Below, in pieces: positions 1-5,572 of a DNA stretch of 7,364 bases. The first letter of the stretch is position 1. Every line of letters begins with the position of its first letter. Source of the DNA: Polaromonas sp. (GTDB lineage: Bacteria > Pseudomonadota > Gammaproteobacteria > Burkholderiales > Burkholderiaceae). The notes beneath the pieces are model-generated. The model did not search any database. It worked only from the letters and a program-made list of their open reading frames with translations, and was not told the DNA's origin. The translations under genes and the position numbers were made by a program. Location: the NCBI GenBank assembly GCA_013823505.1, contig PNMH01000135.1, positions 1-7,364 of the forward strand, written 5' to 3'.

Positions 1-7
1 TACACTT

Positions 8-39
8 GCCCAACTGCTCATGCAGTTGGGCATTTTTTT
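8..39 (+). terminator. Rho-independent terminator of an upstream unit
   Basis: A perfect 10-bp stem (GCCCAACTGC at 8-17 pairing with GCAGTTGGGC at 22-31) closes a 4-base loop and is followed by A and seven T residues at 33-39. This is a textbook intrinsic terminator. The T tract follows only on the plus strand, so it ends a plus-strand gene or RNA lying left of the window. Confidence 0.92.
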
Positions 40-353
40 CGTAAGTCCGCGTGTTCACAAGGGTTCTTGCGGGTTCCTGTGGACTTCGACCCTCAGCGTG
101 AGCCCCTAAAAACGCCCGTTTTCTGTCTCTCCGGGCCATTTTTCTCTCCAGCCTCGCTCCCCGTAAGTTGCCCGAAGTCCGCAAAGGCACCGGTTTTTGG
201 TTATAAAAATCTACAACTTGCGCGCGGACGAATCAAGCGGTTGTTTTTTGGCATTGGCAGGGGAAGGAAACCGCCCCGATTCAGAGAGTGGAGAATACAG
301 TCACCGTAGCAAGCAGAACGGCAGATTTCGGCCAGATGCAGTGACACAACGAT
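40..353. other. Intergenic region with no convincing gene
   Basis: This stretch lies between the terminator and the 3' end of the ene-reductase gene. The open frames across it lack coding character, and no tRNA-like fold was found. Small structures are visible: a direct repeat GGGTTC at 61-66 and 71-76 spaced by 10 bases, AAGTCC at 43-48 facing GGACTT at 81-86, and AAAACG/CGTTTT at 109-122. An AT-rich patch near 196-215 could carry a promoter, but no matching -35/-10 pair stands out. No clear terminator for the ene-reductase gene was found here. Confidence 0.6.
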
Positions 354-1418
354 TTACGCGTCCTGCAGTGTCGGGTAGTCTGTATAGCCCTTGGCACCAC
401 CTGTGTAGAACGTGTTGGAGTCAGGCGCGTTAAGCGGTGCCTTGGCCTTGATCCGTGCGGGCAGGTCCGGGTTGGCCAGGAAGGCGGTCCCAAAGGCCAC
501 AGCGTCGAGCTTGCCTTCGGCAATGGCGGCCTCGGCTTCGTCAGCGCTGTAGCCCATGTTGCCCACCAGCACGCCCTTGTATTTCTCACGCGCCACGGGC
601 ATCACATCAGCCTTCTGGACGCCGAAGAAGTCGGCTCGCATCACGTGCAGGTAGGCCAGCTTGAAGGCATTGAGCTTATCGGCCAAGAAGCCGATGAGGG
701 CCATCGGGTCGCTGTCCTTCATGCTGTTGTAGCTGTTAAGTGGCGACAGGCGCAGACCCACCCGCTCGGCACCGATGGCCTGGGTAACGGCGGTGAGCAC
801 TTCGAACAGCAAGCGCGCACGGTTTTCCAGCGAACCGCCATAAGCGTCGGTACGCTGGTTGGGCGTGTCGCGCAGAAACTGGTCGATCAGGTAGCCGTTG
901 GCGCCGTGCACTTCCACACCATCAAAGCCGGCGGCAATGGCATTGCGTGCGCCTTGGGCAAACGCGGCTACGATGCCGGGAATCTCTTCGGCGGTCAGGG
1001 GGCGGGGCACCGCGTGCGGCACCTTGCCCTGGGGCGTGTGGATCTCGCCCTCGATGGCGGTGGCGCTGCTGGAAACAATGGGGGCGCCATCGGCAGCGCC
1101 GGGGTAGGCTGCGCGGCCCGCGTGCCAGATCTGCATGAAGATGCGTCCGCCCTTGGCGTGCACCCCGTCGGTGACCTGCTTCCAGGCTGCAATCTGCGCG
1201 TCGTTGTAGATGCCAGGCTCATTGACAAAGGCCGATGTGCCGGGCGCCACCATCGTGCATTCCGTAATCAGCAGGCCGCCAGTGGCACGCTGGCTGTAGT
1301 ACTCGGCCATCAGCGCGTTAGGCATGTGGCCCGCGTCGGCACGGGTGCGCGTCAGCGGTGCCAGAAGGATGCGGTTGGGCAGGTTGAGGGAGCCGACTTG
1401 AAGGGGATTGAACAGCAT
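354..1418 (-). CDS. Old Yellow Enzyme family FMN-dependent ene-reductase (NemA/XenB-like)
   Basis: This 354-aa cytosolic flavoprotein belongs to the NADH:flavin oxidoreductase / Old Yellow Enzyme family. Members use NAD(P)H and FMN to reduce activated C=C bonds of enones, maleimides or nitro compounds, often as protection against electrophiles. A TIM barrel spans nearly the full length. Visible landmarks are the FMN-site segment APLTRTRA near residues 20-27 with Thr23, QIWHAGR at 96-102, the substrate-binding pair His171/Asn174 in HGANGYL with the proton-donor Tyr176, and the family signature FLRDTPNQRTDAYGGSLENR starting at 181. A phosphate-binding VGNMGYS and a C-terminal AFGTAFLANPDL follow. 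Length is normal for the family (about 350-370 aa) and no truncation is seen. The ATG is the first in frame at the conserved MLFNPLQVG N-terminus, although no strong Shine-Dalgarno sequence precedes it. The gene stands alone, divergent from the nuclease gene. NemA is the closest familiar name, but substrate preference cannot be read from sequence. Confidence 0.95.
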   Translation of the reverse strand: MLFNPLQVGSLNLPNRILLAPLTRTRADAGHMPNALMAEYYSQRATGGLLITECTMVAPGTSAFVNEPGIYNDAQIAAWKQVTDGVHAKGGRIFMQIWHAGRAAYPGAADGAPIVSSSATAIEGEIHTPQGKVPHAVPRPLTAEEIPGIVAAFAQGARNAIAAGFDGVEVHGANGYLIDQFLRDTPNQRTDAYGGSLENRARLLFEVLTAVTQAIGAERVGLRLSPLNSYNSMKDSDPMALIGFLADKLNAFKLAYLHVMRADFFGVQKADVMPVAREKYKGVLVGNMGYSADEAEAAIAEGKLDAVAFGTAFLANPDLPARIKAKAPLNAPDSNTFYTGGAKGYTDYPTLQDA

Positions 1419-1461
1419 GGTGATGAAAACTCTGGTGGATTGAACAGAAAACGGGGTGAAG

Positions 1462-1479
1462 GTAACAGTTTCCCGATAC
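1462..1479. promoter_or_regulatory. Possible operator upstream of the ene-reductase
   Basis: An imperfect dyad, GTAAC at 1462-1466 facing GATAC at 1475-1479, lies about 45-60 bases upstream of the ene-reductase start, where a regulator would act. Old Yellow Enzyme genes are often controlled by redox-sensing HxlR or TetR regulators, but no regulator gene is adjacent. Only about 5 of 9 base pairs match, so this is a weak call. Confidence 0.2.
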
Positions 1480-1717
1480 TAGGACTTCGGCAGGGTCACT
1501 GAAGACTGCGTTGGCACGGCAGGTGCTTTTGTACCCAACCCACGATGGAGTGGATAGCGCTGCGACGAAGTGACTGGTTCGGTGCGGTGGACTTCGGTCT
1601 CATGCTTGACTTGAGAACCACTTCTGGTCAGACGGGCTGAACGAACTTTTCCTGTGGGTCGGCATCTTGAAAAACTCCATGATCGAAGAGAAACAACCCA
1701 CTTCCTGGTCGTACCTG

Positions 1718-2470
1718 ATGCGGCTGGTCGCCGTCATCGCATTGAGCTTGGCGACCGCTGCGCAGGCCCGAGTCACAGTTTTTGAAGCCGTAGACAGCGC
1801 ATCAGGACACCCGACAAGCTTTGCCCAGTGCCCGCAGTTTTTTATCAACGGCAATCCCCCTGCCGTAGCTCCACGCCCGAAATTACGGGAACTCTGCTAC
1901 GAGGCCTTTGCCATCCTGCACAGCGGAGAGACCAAGACTCCTGTCTATGTGGCGCAGCGCTTGAACCGTCGCAGCGTCGAGGACGCTGACGAAAAGCGTG
2001 CGACCAAATTCTTCGCCGATGCCCGACTCCCGAGCGCTGAGCGCGCGGAACTGGAGGACTACAAGCGTTCAGGCTATTCCCGAGGCCACATGGCACCTGC
2101 CGGAGACATGCCCACACCGACCGCGATGGCGCAGAGTTTCAGTCTGGCCAACATGGTGCCCCAGCACATTCAGCACAACGGCGGTGCCTGGGCAAAGATC
2201 GAGCAGGATACGCGGCACTATGTGCGTCGGGCCAAGGGCGATGTGTTTGTCATCACCGGGCCTGTGTTCACCCCAGACAGCCCAAAAATCGGACAAAACG
2301 GTGTTCGGGTCCCGACCTACCTCTTCAAGTTGGTGTACGACCAGACCACCAACCGCGCCTGGGCGCACTGGCAGGAGAACCGCGAAGGCGAGAGGGTTGG
2401 CCGGCCTATCAGTTACCGGGAGCTGGTCCAGCGAACCGGCGTCGAGTTCTTGCCTGGCTTGAGACTGTAG
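1718..2470 (+). CDS. Secreted DNA/RNA non-specific endonuclease (NucA/Serratia nuclease family)
   Basis: This is a beta-beta-alpha-metal nuclease that cleaves DNA and RNA without sequence preference, probably in the periplasm or outside the cell. Starting at ATG 1718 gives 250 aa beginning with a classic Sec signal peptide (MRLVAVIALSLATAAQA, AQA cleavage site), which is why this start is preferred. Starts at TTG 1667 or ATG 1679 would add up to 17 residues with acidic character ahead of the hydrophobic core. None of the three has a strong ribosome binding site. The active-site motif is YSRGHMAPAGDM with catalytic His124, and the metal-binding Asn154 and Glu162 follow at the same spacing (30 and 8 residues) as His89/Asn119/Glu127 of the Serratia enzyme. 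The usual DRGH is SRGH here. Cys38 and Cys60 could form a disulfide. Its stop lies 28 bp from the convergent HTH gene. Confidence 0.93.
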   Translation: MRLVAVIALSLATAAQARVTVFEAVDSASGHPTSFAQCPQFFINGNPPAVAPRPKLRELCYEAFAILHSGETKTPVYVAQRLNRRSVEDADEKRATKFFADARLPSAERAELEDYKRSGYSRGHMAPAGDMPTPTAMAQSFSLANMVPQHIQHNGGAWAKIEQDTRHYVRRAKGDVFVITGPVFTPDSPKIGQNGVRVPTYLFKLVYDQTTNRAWAHWQENREGERVGRPISYRELVQRTGVEFLPGLRL

Positions 2471-2498
2471 GCGCTCGAAGGTTGCGATGACGCTGTGG

Positions 2499-2951
2499 CT
2501 ATCGCTGGGTCGCGTTGAGTTTTTCTCTCTGCTCATCCCACAGTGCGGGCGGATCCACAGCCAAGTCAAACAGCGTCACATGGTTGGGCATCCCGTCGTC
2601 CAGGATGGCAGCCACGATGTCCGGCGCCAGCGTGGTCAGGTTGACCATCCGGCTGACGTAGCTGTTGTCGATGCCTTCGCGAGCAGCGATTTCCTTGAGG
2701 GACTTGGCCTCACCCGACTCCAGCATGGCCAGCCAGCGGTGCCCCCTGGCCAGTGCCAACTGCAACGGCGTGGTGGCCGTGTCCCAGGGCCTGGCCTTGG
2801 CGGGTTCACCCGTCGCCGGGTCGATCGGCAGTGTGACCAACTTGCGCCCGCTGCGCCGCTTGATCCGGATTGGCACCGATAAGGTCAGTCGACCGTCGCT
2901 GGCCTCGATGACATCTGGTGTGCCAGTCCTGTGGATCCGTATCTCACTCAT
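2499..2951 (-). CDS. ParB-like helix-turn-helix protein, third gene of the recombinase operon
   Basis: The 150-aa protein begins MSEIRIHRTGTP and holds a basic segment near residues 28-38 (PIRIKRRSGRK). A helix-turn-helix lies at about residues 84-106 (SLKEIAAREGIDNSYVSRMV), followed by LTTLAPDIVAAILDD. That HTH-plus-LAPDIV arrangement recalls ParB/KorB DNA-binding domains and occurs in proteins encoded beside serine recombinases. The open frame extends 56 codons further upstream, but ATG 2951 is chosen: it overlaps the recombinase stop as ATGA, and GAGGAGG sits 7 bases upstream. Translation is probably coupled to the recombinase. I infer that it binds DNA as a regulator of the module or an accessory recombination factor such as a directionality factor; no function is shown. 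The product is intact as far as can be judged. Confidence 0.82.
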   Translation of the reverse strand: MSEIRIHRTGTPDVIEASDGRLTLSVPIRIKRRSGRKLVTLPIDPATGEPAKARPWDTATTPLQLALARGHRWLAMLESGEAKSLKEIAAREGIDNSYVSRMVNLTTLAPDIVAAILDDGMPNHVTLFDLAVDPPALWDEQREKLNATQR

Positions 2952-4303
2952 GCCAATGCCTCCTCGGTCTGGGGCGTGGCCGCAGGCTTGAGTTCCAGCA
3001 CCAGGCGTTCGATGCCGTTGGCGCGCAGTCGCACCTCCAGGTCGTTGGGTGAGACGATCACCTTCTCCACCAACAGCTTGACGATGCGCGTCTGCTCGGC
3101 CGGAAAAAGCTGGTCCCAAATCGCGTCGAGCCGGGTCATCGCAACGGTGACCTTGGCCTCATCGAGGCTGGGGTCGAGTTTGATCGCGCGTGGCAGGACA
3201 TCGCCCAGGAGATTGGGTGAGCGCAGGACCGCGCGCAGTTGGTCCAGCACGGCGGACTCGAGTTCCCCTGCCGGTAGCCTTGGCAGCCCAGACGCGCCCG
3301 CGTGCTCCTTGTTCTCGCGCTGTGGCACGTAGTACCGGTAGCGGCGACCGTTCTTCTTGGTGGTGTGAAACGGCGACAAGGCGCGCCCGTCGTTGCCGAA
3401 CACAATGCCCTTGAGCAGGTACGGCACGGTGGCGCGCGTCGCATTGCCACGAACCCGACCGTTGGTGGCGAGGATGGCATGGACTTGATCCCACACCGCA
3501 CGATCGATGATCGCCGGGTGCTCGGCCTGGTACCACTGCTCTTTGTGCCGTAACTCGCCCAGGTAGGTTCGGTTGTTGAGCACCTTGTAGATCAGGCCCT
3601 TATCGATCGGCTTGCCCTCTCGGGTTTTACCGTCTTGTGTGGTCCACGCCTTGGACGTCGCGCCGTCGAGCTTCAACTCTTTGACCAACATTGTCCCGGA
3701 GCCCAGCTCAACGAATCGCTGGAAGATGTGCCGGATGAGCTTAGCCTCGCGTTCGTTGGGCACCAGACGCCGGTTCTCGACGTCGTAGCCCAGCGGTGGC
3801 ACGCCGCCCATCCACATGCCCTTGCGCTTGCTGGCTGCGATCTTGTCGCGGATGCGTTCGCCGGTGACCTCGCGCTCGAACTGGGCGAAGGACAGCAGGA
3901 TGTTCAGCATCAACCGACCCATCGAGGTCGTCGTGTTGAACTGCTGGGTGACCGACACGAACGACACGCCGTAGCGCTCGAACACCTCGACCATCTTGGA
4001 GAAGTCCGCCAGGCTGCGCGTAAGGCGATCGATCTTGTAGATGACGACCACGTCGATCTTGCCGGCCTCGATGTCCGCCATCATGCGGCGCAGCGCCGGA
4101 CGTTCCATGTTGCCGCCCGAGAAGGCGGGATCGTCGTAGTCGTCGGCTACTGGAATCCAGCCCTCGGCGCGCTGGCTGGCGATGTAGGCATGACCGGCGT
4201 CGCGCTGGGCATCGATGGAGTTGTATTCCTGGTCGAGTCCTTCGTCGGTGGACTTGCGCGTATAGACCGCGCAGCGCATGCGGCGCTTCAAGACTTCGCT
4301 CAT
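2948..4303 (-). CDS. Large serine recombinase lacking the usual zinc-ribbon cysteines
   Basis: This 451-aa site-specific recombinase of the resolvase/invertase superfamily cuts and rejoins DNA through a covalent phosphoserine link. The N-terminal resolvase domain (about 8-155) shows YTRKST with nucleophile Ser18 and Arg16, FSGG at 61-64, and YKIDRLTRS with Asp92, Arg93 and Arg96. The long helix QFEREVTGERIRDKI leads into the Recombinase domain, opening GGVPPLGY near 166-173 and running to about 280. The ribbon region (YLLKGIVFGNDGRALSP, then RRYRYYV, about 295-326) has the shape of the zinc beta-ribbon but no cysteines; the only cysteine in the protein is Cys11. The C-terminal part contains helical segments but is shorter than in phage integrases of 500-600 aa. 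It overlaps the upstream DUF2924 gene and the downstream HTH gene by ATGA at each end, and GAGGTGGA lies just before its ATG. All catalytic residues are present, so activity is plausible. Confidence 0.95.
   Translation of the reverse strand: MSEVLKRRMRCAVYTRKSTDEGLDQEYNSIDAQRDAGHAYIASQRAEGWIPVADDYDDPAFSGGNMERPALRRMMADIEAGKIDVVVIYKIDRLTRSLADFSKMVEVFERYGVSFVSVTQQFNTTTSMGRLMLNILLSFAQFEREVTGERIRDKIAASKRKGMWMGGVPPLGYDVENRRLVPNEREAKLIRHIFQRFVELGSGTMLVKELKLDGATSKAWTTQDGKTREGKPIDKGLIYKVLNNRTYLGELRHKEQWYQAEHPAIIDRAVWDQVHAILATNGRVRGNATRATVPYLLKGIVFGNDGRALSPFHTTKKNGRRYRYYVPQRENKEHAGASGLPRLPAGELESAVLDQLRAVLRSPNLLGDVLPRAIKLDPSLDEAKVTVAMTRLDAIWDQLFPAEQTRIVKLLVEKVIVSPNDLEVRLRANGIERLVLELKPAATPQTEEALA
2959..2965 (-). 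promoter_or_regulatory. Shine-Dalgarno site that fixes the HTH gene start
   Basis: On the minus strand this reads GAGGAGG with 7 bases to the ATG at 2949-2951. It lies inside the last codons of the recombinase gene. It is the best ribosome binding site in the operon and supports the short 150-aa start over the longer frame. Confidence 0.75.
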
Positions 4304-4797
4304 CGTCCACCTCGCTTCTTGGTGGACGGCTTAGTCTTCGCATTGGATGGCGGCCTGAGCCCAAAGAACAGGGGCCCGGACCAGCGCATGCCAGTGATCT
4401 CGCGGGCGATCATCGAAAGGCTGGGGTACATCCGGCCTTCAAAGTCGTACTGGCCATCGGCGGTCGCGATCACGCGGTGTTCGACACCTTTGTATTCCCG
4501 GACCAGCAGGGTGCCGGCGGCCGGACGGTAATCGCGGTCGCGCTTTTTCACCTTGCCGGTTGCCACCAGGGATTCGATGCGGCGTTGATTGCGATCCAGC
4601 AGGTTGGCATCGACCTTGCGGAACTCCAGCTCTTGCAACCGGTAGGCAATCCGGCGTTCGAGGAACTGACGGTTGTGGGTGGGCGTGTCGCCGCCGACCA
4701 ACTTCTGCCAGAGGGCCCGGATCTCTGCCATGGGCAACTCGGGCAACCTGGCGATTTGTGCTGCCACCGATGGCGGCGTTGAAAGTGACGTGCTCAT
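4300..4797 (-). CDS. DUF2924 domain-containing protein, first gene of the recombinase operon
   Basis: The 165-aa protein matches DUF2924, a family often encoded next to serine recombinases in Proteobacteria. An N-terminal helical part (about 14-85) contains LPELPMAEIRALWQKLVG and THNRQFLERRIAYRLQEL. A C-terminal beta-rich part (about 94-150) contains GTLLVREYKGVEHRV, EGRMYPSLSMIAREITG and RWSGPLFFGL. The last block resembles RAMA/DUF4357-type modules, which share a Y-x-SLS-x-AA-x-x-ITG-x-x-x-G pattern and occur in restriction-linked proteins; that resemblance is my inference. A basic tail rich in Lys and Arg ends the protein. The function of the family is unknown; a DNA-binding helper of the recombinase fits the context. 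Its stop overlaps the recombinase start by 4 bases. The start codon lies 3 bases from an inverted repeat that covers its likely ribosome binding site. Confidence 0.9.
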   Translation of the reverse strand: MSTSLSTPPSVAAQIARLPELPMAEIRALWQKLVGGDTPTHNRQFLERRIAYRLQELEFRKVDANLLDRNQRRIESLVATGKVKKRDRDYRPAAGTLLVREYKGVEHRVIATADGQYDFEGRMYPSLSMIAREITGMRWSGPLFFGLRPPSNAKTKPSTKKRGGR

Positions 4798-4800
4798 TTG

Positions 4801-4829
4801 GACCCCGTAGTTGTCTTGTTGACGGGGTC
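4801..4829 (-). promoter_or_regulatory. Inverted repeat over the leader of the DUF2924 operon
   Basis: Perfect 8-bp arms, GACCCCGT at 4801-4808 and ACGGGGTC at 4822-4829, flank a 13-base spacer and end 3 bases before the DUF2924 ATG. In the minus-strand transcript the start-proximal arm carries GGGG about 5 bases from the ATG, the likely Shine-Dalgarno. A hairpin would therefore hide the ribosome binding site. It could equally be a DNA operator for the HTH protein or a recombinase binding site at the element end. No U tract follows, so it is not a terminator. Confidence 0.6.
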
Positions 4830-4856
4830 TGAATGAACGCGCTGGTTGCCAGATAA

Positions 4857-4973
4857 GCCAAGCAGGACTGGCATGCTGCGGGCAAGGAGCTGCGGCGCTG
4901 GGTGTATGGCGGTGGGAAAGTGCTGCCGGGCCTTGTCACACGGCGGGAGGCCGAAGTGGCGCTACTGCTGTGA
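4857..4973 (+). pseudogene. 3' remnant of an unidentified plus-strand gene
   Basis: Plus-strand codons from about 4857 to the TGA at 4971-4973 read as a natural protein C-terminus (KQDWHAAGKELRRWVYGG, then GKVLPGLVTRREAEVALLL), with GC-rich third positions like the neighbours. There is no start codon, and a TAA in the same frame at 4854-4856 closes it on the left, just beside the recombinase module. This looks like a gene whose 5' part was removed or displaced when the module arrived. I do not recognise the family. Its end overlaps the end of the convergent mcrC fragment by 12 bases. It may also be a chance open frame. Confidence 0.35.
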
Positions 4974-5549
4974 CCCAGGCGATTTCAGGGATGGCTCACA
5001 CAAGCGCAGCAGTTGCGCTCGGATGTCCGCAGGAGTTGCCTTCAAATCCACAGTGGCAAATCGAATGGCGTGCCCCTGGATCAGCACTGTCTCGTCGACC
5101 ATCTTGCCGATCGCGGGATGCAACAACAATCCACTCGCGTGATCTGCAAGCGCATCGCCGCACCCAACCTGGGAGCGCAGATAGGCGTAGATCTGGTACA
5201 CGTATCCGCTGCGCAGGGTTTCCTCACGGTACCAACCGCTCGTCACAATCGAGGTGAACTTGGTATCGATGACGATCCGCTGCCCGTTTGACGGGTGGTC
5301 GAGCACGACATCAGTTCGCATGGTCGGCAATATCTTGTCGATCCCCGCTGTCTTCTGCTCGATCTGCCAGCCCATCGTCCCGCCGCATAGAACCCGCCAG
5401 CCCTGCGGACTCAATACGACTTCGTAGAAGCCGCCCACCGCTCGCTCAAACAAACGACGTACCCACGTCGCTTCTCGGTCCGGCAGAGAGAGCACATTCG
5501 CACCCGACGCCTCCGTAGGTAGCTCATCTGGGATGCATAAAAAATGCAT
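4962..5549 (-). CDS. mcrC: McrC-like 5-methylcytosine restriction nuclease subunit, N-terminally truncated
   Basis: The 195-aa product matches the C-terminal half of McrC, the PD-(D/E)XK nuclease partner of the McrB GTPase in type IV restriction of methylated DNA (also LlaJI-type systems). Visible are LPTEASG near residue 11, RRLFERAVGGFYEVVL at 31-46, the catalytic strand RTDVVLD with Asp80, IVIDTKF with Asp95 and Lys97, and the following helix SGYVYQIYAYLRSQ. E. coli McrC has 348 aa, so about 150 N-terminal residues, the part expected to contact McrB, are missing. The frame starts just where rhuM begins on the opposite strand. A few upstream codons (reading ICCFV before the ATG) still look McrC-like, suggesting a cut near 5560-5570. 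No mcrB lies upstream on this strand; that position is taken by rhuM. It is probably non-functional as a restriction system, although the nuclease core residues remain. Confidence 0.8.
   Translation of the reverse strand: MHFLCIPDELPTEASGANVLSLPDREATWVRRLFERAVGGFYEVVLSPQGWRVLCGGTMGWQIEQKTAGIDKILPTMRTDVVLDHPSNGQRIVIDTKFTSIVTSGWYREETLRSGYVYQIYAYLRSQVGCGDALADHASGLLLHPAIGKMVDETVLIQGHAIRFATVDLKATPADIRAQLLRLCEPSLKSPGSQQ
5533..5549. repeat. ATGCAT pair at the mcrC/rhuM junction
   Basis: Two copies of the palindrome ATGCAT (5533-5538 and 5544-5549) are separated by five A residues, forming both a direct and an inverted repeat. The second copy holds the mcrC fragment start codon. The surrounding 5520-5590 is clearly more AT-rich than the rest. 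It may be an operator or promoter element for rhuM, or a rearrangement scar. Confidence 0.4.
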
Positions 5550-5572
5550 GACAAAACAACAGATTTGGAAAA

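Noticed and set aside
40..100. Repeats GGGTTC and AAGTCC/GGACTT as a possible attachment site or iterons
   Set aside because: Only two short copies, no integrase gene nearby, and no second copy of the region at the other end of the window.
109..122. AAAACG/CGTTTT stem as a terminator for the ene-reductase gene
   Set aside because: Six weak base pairs with a 2-base loop, more than 200 bases past the stop codon; too unstable to support.
67..433. Small plus-strand frames at the left end
   Set aside because: No ribosome binding sites, no motifs, and overlapping frames of similar quality; the second runs into the 3' end of the ene-reductase gene.
645..1502. Long plus-strand open frame of 285 codons opposite the ene-reductase gene
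   Set aside because: It is antisense to a clear Old Yellow Enzyme gene, has no recognisable motifs, and arises from the high GC content leaving few stops.
2952..3119. N-terminal extension of the HTH protein to ATG 3119
   Set aside because: The extra 56 residues lie within the recombinase gene and look non-coding (Arg, Gly and His rich), while ATG 2951 has a strong Shine-Dalgarno and an ATGA overlap.
3635..4531. 298-codon plus-strand frame opposite the recombinase
   Set aside because: It is the mirror of the recombinase and DUF2924 coding strand and is rich in His, Asp, Val and Leu, as shadow frames are; no family features.
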